Shown here piece by piece: positions 6,766 to 14,820 of a stretch of 30,294 nt of DNA. How positions within the stretch are numbered: position 1 is the first letter of the stretch; each line of letters starts with the position of its first letter. The DNA lies in IMG/VR virus record IMGVR_UViG_3300025771_003088, positions 1 to 30,294 of that record. One strand, 5' to 3'. The notes under the pieces are model-generated. The model saw only the letters and a program-made list of their open reading frames with translations. It searched no databases and was not told the origin of the DNA. This DNA is from a virus. Made by a program: the position numbers and the translations under genes.

Positions 6766-7913
6766 TGAAAATAATACTTATATTTTGGATAATTTTTTTA
6801 TTATTTTTTGGTATCTTTTTACATAATAATTTGTCAGCGAATGAAGGTATTGGTGATGTTATTTTGCAAGAGGGAACAAGTGTCATACAAAGAAAAGATG
6901 GAACCGAGAATACATCTGAGATTGACTTGGATGTATTCTCTTATGACACTATAAAAACAGGTAAGGGTAAGACGGCAATTCAGTTTGTTGATGACACTAG
7001 AGTAGATGTAACTCAACACAGTAAACTTGTAATCGATGAGTTTGTTTATGATCCATCAACAAAGACGGGCTCATTAACTATGAAGGCAAGTCTTGGAACA
7101 GTAAGGTATGCTTCCGGACTGATAGCAAAAAACTCAAAACAAAACGTAAAGATACAAACTCCTACCGCCACTATTGGCGTTCGTGGCACAGACTTCTCAA
7201 TGACAATTGATGAGCTTGGTGGTTCAACTATTATTCTTTTACCATCATGTGATACTAACGGCAACTGTTTTGTTGGAGAGATCACAGTAGACTCTGATGT
7301 TGGACAAGTAATTCTTAATCAGGCATTTCAAGCTACATTTGTGGCCACATCTGATTCTCAGCCCATGAGGCCTGTATTGTTGGATTTAGATGAAAGTCTA
7401 ATTAATAATCTTTTGATTGTTTCTCGACCAAGAGAACTAGATGAAGAATTTTCCAACGACTATTATGAAAACATTGCAGATATGTTAGACGTGGATTTTT
7501 TAGAGTTTAAAGATTTAGAAATAGATTATCTTGAAGAAGATGTTGAACAATGGACAACTGGATTAAATATAGATTTTTTAGAACAGAACTTTTTGGTTGA
7601 TTTACTTAAAGTTATCAACGAACAGTTAGCACAAGTTTTGGGTGATAAAATATCAAAACAAGAAACGCAGAGAGTTGGTTCGGGAGATCCATCTAAAGTT
7701 AGAGTTGGACTTGATCCCGAAACAGGAATACTTGTAGAAAATACAGACCCATCTTGGACATGGACGAGAGAATCAGCTTCCGGAAATATTATAAGATTAG
7801 TTTTAGATCAGAAGTTTGGATATCTAATGAATATTCTACAAGGTGATTACGAGATTATAGATTACGAACTAGGAGGAATAGAAAATGCGATTGTTATTCG
7901 TCAGTCTAACTAG
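6765..7913 (+). CDS. Periplasmic FecR-domain protein
   Basis: An N-terminal hydrophobic signal (about residues 1-25) is followed by a FecR domain: IGDVILQEGTSVIQR, a YDTIKTGKGKTAIQF strand and the hallmark TPTATIGVRGTDF at residues 132-144. The C-terminal 200 residues are acidic, predicted mostly helical, and recognised by no family I can name. FecR domains act as periplasmic sensors or relays. In bacteria, secreted FecR proteins are often encoded beside CHASE2-cyclases, exactly as here. It overlaps the preceding stop by 1 base and the following gene by 29 bases. Confidence 0.88.
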   Translation: MKIILIFWIIFLLFFGIFLHNNLSANEGIGDVILQEGTSVIQRKDGTENTSEIDLDVFSYDTIKTGKGKTAIQFVDDTRVDVTQHSKLVIDEFVYDPSTKTGSLTMKASLGTVRYASGLIAKNSKQNVKIQTPTATIGVRGTDFSMTIDELGGSTIILLPSCDTNGNCFVGEITVDSDVGQVILNQAFQATFVATSDSQPMRPVLLDLDESLINNLLIVSRPRELDEEFSNDYYENIADMLDVDFLEFKDLEIDYLEEDVEQWTTGLNIDFLEQNFLVDLLKVINEQLAQVLGDKISKQETQRVGSGDPSKVRVGLDPETGILVENTDPSWTWTRESASGNIIRLVLDQKFGYLMNILQGDYEIIDYELGGIENAIVIRQSN

Positions 7914-8568
7914 TTTATTTTGTTCACTTGCAACTGCCAATGATATCTATATCAATCAAATAGGTGACGATCTAATTATGACTGTTGTTCAAGACGGTTA
8001 TGCAAATGAGTTTAGATTCTGTGCAACTGATACAAGCGACAGTAATTGTATTGATTTAAACGGTAATACACCCGGTTGGAGTAGAGGACACGCCAGTGAT
8101 GACAGTACAGTTAATGTATCGCAAACAGGCGACGAAAACATAGTGCGTATGAGTCACGGTGCAGGCACAAATAATGGCAACAGTAGAAAAAGCACAGTAG
8201 TAATTACAGGTGATGAAAACAGTGTACAGAATAGATTGGTAAATTCCAGCAGTGGAGGCAACTGGGGAGGACACAAAGAAACTGACATTGTGATTACTGG
8301 TGATGGTAATAGAGTTATACACGACAATGATAGTTATGGCGAAGGCTGGGCTGATATTGATGTTACAGGTGATAACAATGTTGTAGATGTATATCAAAGA
8401 GCAATGGATAGCACAGCAACTGTCAATGTAACCAACGCAGGAGGTCCTGTTACTGCGACAATAAGACAACTTGGTAGTAGTTACCAAGACACAACATCAT
8501 ATTCTACCAGCATTACACAATATTGCACTAACGCAAACGGTTGCACAGTAACCGTAACCCAAAACTAA
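7885..8568 (+). CDS. Curlin-like repeat protein 2
   Basis: The ATG at 7885 lies inside the end of the FecR gene and has a near-perfect AGGAGG site 8 bases upstream. The signal peptide covers about residues 1-18 (ending ATA), and the mature protein begins NDIYINQIG. Repeated beta units carry curlin-like turns: NVSQTGDENIV, VITGDENSVQN, VITGDGNRVI and VTGDNNVVDVYQ. Four cysteines are spread along the mature chain, which could form disulfides in the periplasm. Having two repeat proteins parallels the major/minor subunit pair CsgA/CsgB, but which is nucleator cannot be told. Confidence 0.8.
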   Translation: MRLLFVSLTSLFCSLATANDIYINQIGDDLIMTVVQDGYANEFRFCATDTSDSNCIDLNGNTPGWSRGHASDDSTVNVSQTGDENIVRMSHGAGTNNGNSRKSTVVITGDENSVQNRLVNSSSGGNWGGHKETDIVITGDGNRVIHDNDSYGEGWADIDVTGDNNVVDVYQRAMDSTATVNVTNAGGPVTATIRQLGSSYQDTTSYSTSITQYCTNANGCTVTVTQN

Positions 8569-10628
8569 TGAAAATATTTACAAATTGGATGATGGGGTTT
8601 TTAACTCTGATATTGATTACATTTATTGGACTACAAGAACCATTCATAAAAGAAACATTAAGACTCAAAAGTTTTGATATATTATTTCAGTCAGAAGAAA
8701 AAGTTGTTTCTTCTGATATCGGCATTGTTACGATTGATGAACAATCCATAGAAAGATATGGACAGTATCCATGGAATCGTGAGATTCTTGGAAATTTAAT
8801 TCACAAACTTCGTCAAGCTCAAGTTGGTATTATTGTGATGCCAATTCTCTTTTCAGAACCAGATAGATTGGGTGGCGATGATCTCTTTATGCTGTCTCTT
8901 GACCAGATGGGAGTTGTCATTGCACAAGTCGGCACAACACAAACAAATAAAAATTCTGTACCAAGAGGTGTTGCCAAAATAGGTGATCCACTTCCTTGGT
9001 TATTTGAGTGGCCAGGAATGCTTGGTCCAATTCCTCAGTTAGGTTCCATTGCAGACGGTGTTGGTGTAATTAATACTGCACCAGAGATTGATGGTGTTGT
9101 AAGACGATTGCCCTTGATTATGAGAATAGGTGAAGAAACATATCCTGCTATGGCGATTGAGACAATTCGTGTTGCTACAGGCAATCCAAGTTATCAAATT
9201 AAAGCAGGTGACTCTGGAATTATTGCAGTTCGTGTTCCAGGATATCCAATTATTAACACAGATCAACACGCAAGAATATGGTTGAGATGGAATAATGAAT
9301 TTGAGACAGTATCAGCATCATCAGAAGACTTTTCTTCACTAGAAGGAAAAACAGTTGTCGTAGGAATTACGGCAGAGGGTTTGGGAAGTATCATTGGAAC
9401 ACCTGTAGGGGAACAATACGATTGGGCGTTGACATCTTCAGCCCTTCAAACAGTCATCAATGGTACTTCACCAAAAAGATACGATATCAGTTTGTTTATC
9501 GAGTTGGCTATTTCTGTATTAGTTGGAATTATAATTGTTCTGCTTACAAGATTTACTCCCTACTGGGTTATTGGCTCAATGATGCTGTTGATTTATGGCG
9601 GAAGTGTATTTACATCACATTGGTTTTTTACAAACAAATTGATGTTAGTTGATGTCAGTTGGATTATTATTGTAACAACCATTGTGGGTATGCATAGTAT
9701 CTTCAATAGATTTATTATTGAATTTAGAGAGAAACAAAAAATTAAGAAGCAGTTTGCTGGATATTGTTCTCCTACGGTTGTTCGTATGTTGCAAGAAAAT
9801 CCAGATTTAATTAAACAAGGTATGAAACGAGAGATTTCTATTTGTTTCTCTGACCTTCGTGGGTTTACACCTCTTGGAGAATCTTTTGGTGACGATGTTC
9901 AAGGTCTCACAAAACTAATGAATGGTTACATGGATGCTATTACACAACCCGTATTAGATGCAGACGGAATGATTATCAAGTATATTGGAGATGCATCTAT
10001 GCACGTTCACAATGCTCCTAATGATGATCCACATCACGCACGTTCAGCAGTTCAGACTGGATTGAATATGTTGGATGCAGTAACAAAATTTAATGAGAAG
10101 ATTATCGCAGAGGGAAGACCACCAATTGGAATGGGCGCTGGTATTAATACGGGTCTAGGTTATCTTGGTGAGATGGGAAGTTCTACTAGACACTCTTATG
10201 ACGTTCTTGGTGATGCAGTATCGACGGCTGCAAGAATTGAGAGTAAATGTAAAGAGTACGGTTGTCTATTACTTGTTGGTGAAAATACTTATGAAAAAAC
10301 TGAAGAAGAATTTTTCTATCTGAAGGTCGATGATCTTGCTGTAAAAGGAAAGAGTGTTGGTATAGGTATCTATACAGTTCTAGCTACAAATGAATGGGTC
10401 TGGAAAAACACTAATTGGTATGCGGCTCAAAAAGTTCATGAGAAAATGCATCATCTCTATAAGACCCAAAGTTTTGATATTGCAATAAAGTTTTGTAATG
10501 ATTTGATGAATGAGTTTGATGGTAAAATGAAAGGATACTACAAGATGTGGATTGAACGATGTGAGTATATGAAAACTCAAGATTTACCTAAAGATTGGAA
10601 CGGAGTTTTTATAGCCACTACCAAATAG
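8568..10628 (+). CDS. CHASE2-domain class III adenylate cyclase
   Basis: The ATG at 8568 overlaps the previous stop. Domain order is a membrane helix (6-22), a periplasmic CHASE2 sensor (about 30-300, with LRLKSFDILFQ and VTIDEQSIERYGQYPW), three membrane helices (about 310-390), then a class III cyclase domain (about 420-600). Metal-binding Asp429 (CFSDLRGFT) and Asp475 (KYIGDA), purine-selecting Lys471 and Asp545 (YDVLGDAV), and Arg556 are all present. The Lys/Asp pair predicts ATP rather than GTP. The usual transition-state Asn is Ser552, as in some other bacterial cyclases. The predicted activity is cAMP synthesis in response to a periplasmic signal, possibly through the adjacent FecR protein. 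Confidence 0.92.
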   Translation: MKIFTNWMMGFLTLILITFIGLQEPFIKETLRLKSFDILFQSEEKVVSSDIGIVTIDEQSIERYGQYPWNREILGNLIHKLRQAQVGIIVMPILFSEPDRLGGDDLFMLSLDQMGVVIAQVGTTQTNKNSVPRGVAKIGDPLPWLFEWPGMLGPIPQLGSIADGVGVINTAPEIDGVVRRLPLIMRIGEETYPAMAIETIRVATGNPSYQIKAGDSGIIAVRVPGYPIINTDQHARIWLRWNNEFETVSASSEDFSSLEGKTVVVGITAEGLGSIIGTPVGEQYDWALTSSALQTVINGTSPKRYDISLFIELAISVLVGIIIVLLTRFTPYWVIGSMMLLIYGGSVFTSHWFFTNKLMLVDVSWIIIVTTIVGMHSIFNRFIIEFREKQKIKKQFAGYCSPTVVRMLQENPDLIKQGMKREISICFSDLRGFTPLGESFGDDVQGLTKLMNGYMDAITQPVLDADGMIIKYIGDASMHVHNAPNDDPHHARSAVQTGLNMLDAVTKFNEKIIAEGRPPIGMGAGINTGLGYLGEMGSSTRHSYDVLGDAVSTAARIESKCKEYGCLLLVGENTYEKTEEEFFYLKVDDLAVKGKSVGIGIYTVLATNEWVWKNTNWYAAQKVHEKMHHLYKTQSFDIAIKFCNDLMNEFDGKMKGYYKMWIERCEYMKTQDLPKDWNGVFIATTK

Positions 10629-10695
10629 TTGAGTGGCCTGAAAATAAAAGGTCTGTCCAAAAAGCGTGACAAAAATTTTTGGCTGAGCCCCTTTC

Positions 10696-10724
10696 TTGAC
10701 TTTTATATAATAATCATATATAAT
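10696..10724 (+). promoter_or_regulatory. Early sigma70-type promoter for the primase gene
   Basis: TTGACT at 10696-10701 and a perfect TATAAT at 10719-10724 are separated by 17 bases. The expected transcription start is at about 10731, which is the A of the primase ATG, so the message would be leaderless. The 100-base gap before the primase gene holds this promoter and no other clear gene. Confidence 0.85.
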
Positions 10725-10730
10725 GATTGA

Positions 10731-11696
10731 ATGATTCATGTTGACCTTAAATACATCAATCTCGTATCACCTTTACTAGATAAATTTCATAAAGTCAGAG
10801 ATTATCTTTTTAACTTCAGGTGTCCTTATTGTGGCGACAGCCAAAAAATGAAAAATAAGGCACGAGGTTATTTCTATCGTAAAGGCGAACAGATGAATTA
10901 TATGTGCCACAACTGTGGTAAGAGCACAACAGCATCTAAAGTAATTGAATATTTGGATCAAGACATTTATAAGGAATATGTGAAAGAACGATGGGTTGGT
11001 CAAAGTGAGAATGAACCTGAGTATAATTTTGAAACGCCAAAATTTAAAAAGAAAGATCCAAAACTAAAGGACTTAATTCCTATAAATAAATTATCAAAGG
11101 ATCATCCTGTACACCAAGTTCTAATAGATAGACAAATACCAGAAAAACATTACGATAAGTTTTTCCTATGTCATAAGTTTTACTCTTGGGCAGATATAAG
11201 TAGTAATCAGGATCATCCGAGATTAGTGATACCTTTTTATGATGAGGATGGAAATGTTTTTGCTGCCCAAGGTAGAGCATTCGGAAAAGAACAACCTAAG
11301 TATCTAACAGTCAAATTTGAAGATAAGCCAAAGATATTTGGTTTAGAACGAATTGATTGGGGCCGTCGTGTATTTGTTGTTGAGGGGCCTATAGATTCTT
11401 TGTTTTTAGATAATGCTCTTGCTGTGGCTGGCGCTGATTTTATGTATATGCCATTAGATAAAGATGGCGTAACAATTGTTTTAGATAACGAACCAAGGTC
11501 AAGAGAAATAGTAGAAAGAATGGAAAAATTAATTGAAAATGATTATTCGCTCGTGATCTGGCCTGATTCTATTCTTCAAAAAGACATCAACGATATGGTT
11601 CTTGCAGGAGTTGAGAACCTATCATCAATTATAAACCAAAACACTTTTTCTGGGTTGCAGGCTCGTATGCGTCTTGCTGCTTGGAAGCGAATTTAG
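10731..11696 (+). CDS. DNA primase, T4 gp61-like
   Basis: The product makes RNA primers for lagging-strand synthesis. It begins with a zinc-binding domain: RCPYCGDSQ near residue 30, then KARGYFYRKG and MCHNCGKS, matching T4 gp61 (RCPVCGDS, KARGWYY, CxxC). The central region leads to a TOPRIM-like catalytic segment, VFVVEGPIDSLFLDNA, near residue 220, with the catalytic Glu and an ALAVAGAD strand. At 321 residues it is close to gp61 (342). No Shine-Dalgarno site precedes the ATG. Confidence 0.9.
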   Translation: MIHVDLKYINLVSPLLDKFHKVRDYLFNFRCPYCGDSQKMKNKARGYFYRKGEQMNYMCHNCGKSTTASKVIEYLDQDIYKEYVKERWVGQSENEPEYNFETPKFKKKDPKLKDLIPINKLSKDHPVHQVLIDRQIPEKHYDKFFLCHKFYSWADISSNQDHPRLVIPFYDEDGNVFAAQGRAFGKEQPKYLTVKFEDKPKIFGLERIDWGRRVFVVEGPIDSLFLDNALAVAGADFMYMPLDKDGVTIVLDNEPRSREIVERMEKLIENDYSLVIWPDSILQKDINDMVLAGVENLSSIINQNTFSGLQARMRLAAWKRI

Positions 11697-11706
11697 GAGA
11701 CTACCA

Positions 11707-13641
11707 ATGCATTTACCTACACCGTACCAGCAATATATTCACGCCAGTCGTTATGCTCGTTATCGTTATGAAGACGGCCGCCGAGAGACTTGGAATGAAA
11801 CAGTCAATCGTTATTTTGACTTCTTTAAGGATCATCTTAAAGAGTATCATGATTTCGATTTGACAGAAGAAACTAGAAAAGATTTAGAAGACGGAGTTCT
11901 CAATTTAAAAGTTATGCCATCGATGCGTTGTCTTATGACAGCCGGCGAAGCTTTAAAACGAGAGAATGTTGCTGGTTATAACTGCTCATATATTGCAGTT
12001 AATAGTCTCCGAGCCTTTGATGAACTTCTTTATGTGCTGATGAATGGTACGGGTGTAGGATTTAGTGTAGAACGCCAGTATGTAACAGAACTTCCAACAA
12101 TCAATGATGAGTTTCATCAAACGGATACTGTAATTATGGTATCTGATTCTAAACTTGGTTGGGCAAAGGCACTACGAGAGCTTATTCATCTACTGTCCGC
12201 AGGTCAAGTTCCTCAATGGAATCTTTCTCGTATACGACCAGCAGGTACTCCACTAAAAACATTTGGTGGTCGTGCTTCAGGTCCAGAACCTCTTGAGGAT
12301 CTATTCAAGTTTTGTGTAAATGTATTCCGAGAGGCCGCAGGACGAAAACTAACATCATTAGAGTGTCACGATATCTGCTGTAAGATTGCCGAGATTGTTG
12401 TTGTTGGTGGTGTTCGACGTTCTGCCCTTATCTCACTATCAAACCTTAGTGATGATCGAATGAGACACGCTAAGGCCGGCCGCTGGTGGGAATCTAACGT
12501 TCAACGAGCACTTGCTAATAACTCTGCTTGTTATACAGAGAAACCAGACATGGGTATTTTTATGGAAGAATGGAAATCTCTATACGAATCAAAGTCTGGT
12601 GAACGAGGTATTTTTAATCGTCAGGCAGCACAACAACGAGCAGAGAAAAATGGTCGTCGTGATGGTTCTTATGAATTTGGAACCAACCCTTGCAGCGAAA
12701 TTATCCTTCGTGACAGAGAATTCTGCAACTTAACCGAGGTTGTAGTTCGTGCAGAAGATACAGAAGAAACTCTTACTGAAAAAGTAAAAGTTGCAACTAT
12801 TCTAGGAACATTTCAATCAACGCTAACAAACTTTCGATATTTAAATCGTAAGTGGGAAGAGAATTGTAAAGAAGAACGATTACTTGGTGTGTCTATGACA
12901 GGTATCATGGACAACGCACTAACTAATGGAAAAAAGAAAGGTATTGAAGATTTGCTTGATCGACTTCGTGCAGTTGCAGTAACTACAAATAAGGAATGGG
13001 CAAAGAAGTTAGGTATTCCTCAATCTGCCGCAGTAACTTGTGTTAAGCCTTCTGGAACGGTATCGCAATTGGTAGATAGTGCCAGTGGTATTCATGCTCG
13101 ACATAATCCATATTACATTCGCACAGTTCGTGCTGACAAGAAAGATCCTTTAGCAAAGATGATGTTTGATTCTGGATTTCCTTGTGAGGATGACGTAACA
13201 AAACCAGAACATACTTGGGTATTTTCTTTTCCAATGAAGGGTCCAAAGAACGGTGTCTATCGTCGTGAAGTCGATGCAATTACTCAACTTGAACTATGGA
13301 AAATCTATCAGGATCATTGGTGTGAACATAAACCATCTGTTACCGTGTCAGTTAAAGAAGACGAATGGATGAAGGTTGGTTCTTGGGTATATGAAAACTT
13401 TGACATGATGAGTGGTGTATCTTTCCTTCCAATGTCAGATCACACATATCGTCAGGCACCATATCAGGATTGTTCTAAAGACGAGTATGAATCTTTATTG
13501 CAAAAAATGCCTAAAGATATTGATTGGAAAAAACTTGCTGAATATGAGCAAGGAGATATGACAGCTGGAAGTCAAGAACTAGCTTGTTCTGCGGGTGCTT
13601 GTGAGGTTGTTGATTTGACATCTACACCAGTGAGTGCCTAA
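11707..13641 (+). CDS. nrdJ: Class II (B12-dependent) ribonucleotide reductase
   Basis: It reduces ribonucleotides to deoxyribonucleotides for phage DNA synthesis using adenosylcobalamin. ATG 11707 follows TTTAGGAG; an upstream in-frame start at 11674 lies inside the primase gene. Active-site residues match the monomeric Lactobacillus-type enzyme: Cys93 (GYNCSY), radical Cys329 with Glu331 (NPCSEI) and Cys340 (EFCNL). The 11-residue spacing between the last two equals Cys408/Cys419 of that enzyme. The finger-loop segment NGTGVGFSVER and a C-terminal cysteine pair (ACSAGACE) are present. At 644 residues it is shorter than cellular homologues (about 740). Use of this enzyme ties infection to host or environmental B12. 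Confidence 0.94.
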   Translation: MHLPTPYQQYIHASRYARYRYEDGRRETWNETVNRYFDFFKDHLKEYHDFDLTEETRKDLEDGVLNLKVMPSMRCLMTAGEALKRENVAGYNCSYIAVNSLRAFDELLYVLMNGTGVGFSVERQYVTELPTINDEFHQTDTVIMVSDSKLGWAKALRELIHLLSAGQVPQWNLSRIRPAGTPLKTFGGRASGPEPLEDLFKFCVNVFREAAGRKLTSLECHDICCKIAEIVVVGGVRRSALISLSNLSDDRMRHAKAGRWWESNVQRALANNSACYTEKPDMGIFMEEWKSLYESKSGERGIFNRQAAQQRAEKNGRRDGSYEFGTNPCSEIILRDREFCNLTEVVVRAEDTEETLTEKVKVATILGTFQSTLTNFRYLNRKWEENCKEERLLGVSMTGIMDNALTNGKKKGIEDLLDRLRAVAVTTNKEWAKKLGIPQSAAVTCVKPSGTVSQLVDSASGIHARHNPYYIRTVRADKKDPLAKMMFDSGFPCEDDVTKPEHTWVFSFPMKGPKNGVYRREVDAITQLELWKIYQDHWCEHKPSVTVSVKEDEWMKVGSWVYENFDMMSGVSFLPMSDHTYRQAPYQDCSKDEYESLLQKMPKDIDWKKLAEYEQGDMTAGSQELACSAGACEVVDLTSTPVSA

Positions 13642-13642
13642 A

Positions 13643-13804
13643 ATGGAAGATCGTAGAGAATGGTTTGCTTGCGAGGAGTGTGATGGTGAGTTCGCCATAG
13701 AAACTGATGTTAGTATGAAAGTTTCATATTGCGTTTTCTGTGGCGAACCATTAGATGATGAAAGTTGGGAAGATGAGGACGAAATATTTGAGGAAAGTGT
13801 ATGA
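13643..13804 (+). CDS. Small zinc-ribbon protein
   Basis: This 53-residue protein begins with an ATG just after the nrdJ stop and ends overlapping the next ATG (ATGA). Two CxxC knuckles, FACEEC near residue 9 and YCVFCGEP near residue 30, are separated by a short strand, giving a zinc-ribbon fold. The C-terminal third is almost wholly acidic. Acidic zinc ribbons this small are frequent in T4-like phages, where they may bind nucleic acid or redirect host proteins. The specific role is unknown. Confidence 0.7.
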   Translation: MEDRREWFACEECDGEFAIETDVSMKVSYCVFCGEPLDDESWEDEDEIFEESV

Positions 13805-13980
13805 CTGAAAAGTGGCACGGCGGAAAGGGTGATCGTCCTCGCCCAATAAGTAATAGAGAACAGTTTGATGTGAATTGGAATAGAATATTTGGGAAATTAG
13901 ATAATGAAGACACAATCAGCGAAAGCAAAGGGCAGGAGACTTCAACAATGGATGAGAGACCTGCTGATCGAACGTCTTGA
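13801..13980 (+). CDS. Small conserved phage protein (KWHGGKG...RP)
   Basis: The ATG at 13801 overlaps the zinc-ribbon stop by 4 bases, giving a 59-residue product. Its N-terminus, TEKWHGGKGDRPRP followed by FDVNWNRIFGK, is a pattern I know from short proteins of many T4-like marine phages, usually ending soon after FGK. Here the frame runs about 20 residues further, overlapping the nuclease gene by 77 bases. The function is unknown. The conserved segment supports it as real. Confidence 0.65.
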   Translation: MTEKWHGGKGDRPRPISNREQFDVNWNRIFGKLDNEDTISESKGQETSTMDERPADRTS

Positions 13981-14260
13981 GATACATCCAGAAGATATAG
14001 AATCTAGAAGTATGGGCGCAGGTGGGGAAGACCTCATCATGGCTCGTGCTGCTAGAGAGAAATTTCCTTTCTCTATTGAGTGCAAGAACCAAGAAAAGAT
14101 GAATGTTTGGTCTGCTATGGAACAGGCAAGATCAAACTCAGGTGACTATGTTCCGCTAGTGATTATAAAGAAAAATAATGAAAAACCGTTAGCGGTTATT
14201 GATGCAGAATTTTTTGTTAATATTATGGGAGAAATATATCATGGCAAAAAGACACGTTGA
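13904..14260 (+). CDS. PD-(D/E)XK nuclease, resolvase-like
   Basis: The 118-residue protein has an N-terminal basic helix (KAKGRRLQQWMRDLL) and then a nuclease core: GAGGEDLIM (Asp43), FSIECKNQ (Glu59, Lys61) and a helix with AMEQAR (Gln74). The order D, ExK, Q is that of the PD-(D/E)XK superfamily, and the small size fits phage Holliday-junction resolvase-like enzymes. In a T4-like phage such an enzyme would process branched replication intermediates. Substrate choice cannot be told from sequence. It overlaps clpP by 20 bases. Confidence 0.75.
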   Translation: MKTQSAKAKGRRLQQWMRDLLIERLEIHPEDIESRSMGAGGEDLIMARAAREKFPFSIECKNQEKMNVWSAMEQARSNSGDYVPLVIIKKNNEKPLAVIDAEFFVNIMGEIYHGKKTR

Positions 14261-14810
14261 TTTAGATGATACTACAACAGAAGCTGATCTCTATAGAGCA
14301 GGAACACATTTGTTTATGTCAGATGTAGATGAGATTTCTTGTAAAGAAGCTATTGAGTTTATTTTAAAACATAATATAGAGAAAAAGAAAAATAAACATT
14401 TACAATTAATGATTTGTAGTAATGGTGGAGATGTTCCTGCCGCATTTGCATTGATTGATGTAATGAAAGCATCAAAGATTCCTGTTCATACTGTAGGTCT
14501 TGGTGTGATCGCTTCATGTGGTCTTTTAATTTTTATTGCAGGAGAACCAGGTAAACGAATATTGACTCCTAACACATCTATTCTTTCTCATCAATATAGT
14601 TGGGGATCATGGGGCAAAGAACATGAACTTTTTGCTCAGGTAAAAGAGTTTGAACTTTCCACAGAGAGAATGATTAGTCACTATAAAAAATGCACAGGTC
14701 TAGATGAATCAAAAATCAGAGAACATTTACTACCACCAGAAGATCGTTGGTTGTCTGCGAAAGAAGCTAAAAAGTTAAATCTATGCGATGAGATAAAGAC
14801 TGTCTACTAA
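14241..14810 (+). CDS. clpP: ClpP-like serine protease
   Basis: The ATG at 14241 follows GGGAGAAA; an in-frame ATG at 14199 lacks a site and adds a tail unlike the family. The catalytic triad is intact: Ser92 (VIASCGLL), His117 (ILSHQYS) and Asp168 (PEDRWLSAKEA). The order and spacing equal Ser97/His122/Asp171 of E. coli ClpP, and 189 residues is slightly short of the usual 200. ClpP forms a tetradecameric chamber that normally needs an unfoldase. None is encoded in the window, so it may use host ClpX/ClpA or cleave peptides or a phage protein alone. Confidence 0.9.
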   Translation: MAKRHVDLDDTTTEADLYRAGTHLFMSDVDEISCKEAIEFILKHNIEKKKNKHLQLMICSNGGDVPAAFALIDVMKASKIPVHTVGLGVIASCGLLIFIAGEPGKRILTPNTSILSHQYSWGSWGKEHELFAQVKEFELSTERMISHYKKCTGLDESKIREHLLPPEDRWLSAKEAKKLNLCDEIKTVY

Positions 14811-14817
14811 TAAATAG
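14811..14817 (+). promoter_or_regulatory. Late promoter-like motif (AATAAATA)
   Basis: ATAAATA directly follows the clpP stop codon and ends 3 bases before the ATG of the TolQ-like gene. If used, transcription would start at or just inside the start codon, so either the mRNA is leaderless or the motif is fortuitous here. Confidence 0.4.
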
Positions 14818-14820
14818 TTC

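Noticed and set aside
8056-8487. Antisense open frame of 143 codons across curlin-like gene 2
   Set aside because: It mirrors the repetitive Asn/Thr/Val coding sequence, is rich in Cys, Ile and Thr without any motif, has no ribosome site, and no other gene is on the - strand.
10657-10682. Terminator between the cyclase and primase genes
   Set aside because: CCAAAAA/TTTTTGG can pair, but the stem is weak, no T-run follows on the + strand, and the sequence continues GCTGAGCCCC; not a convincing terminator.
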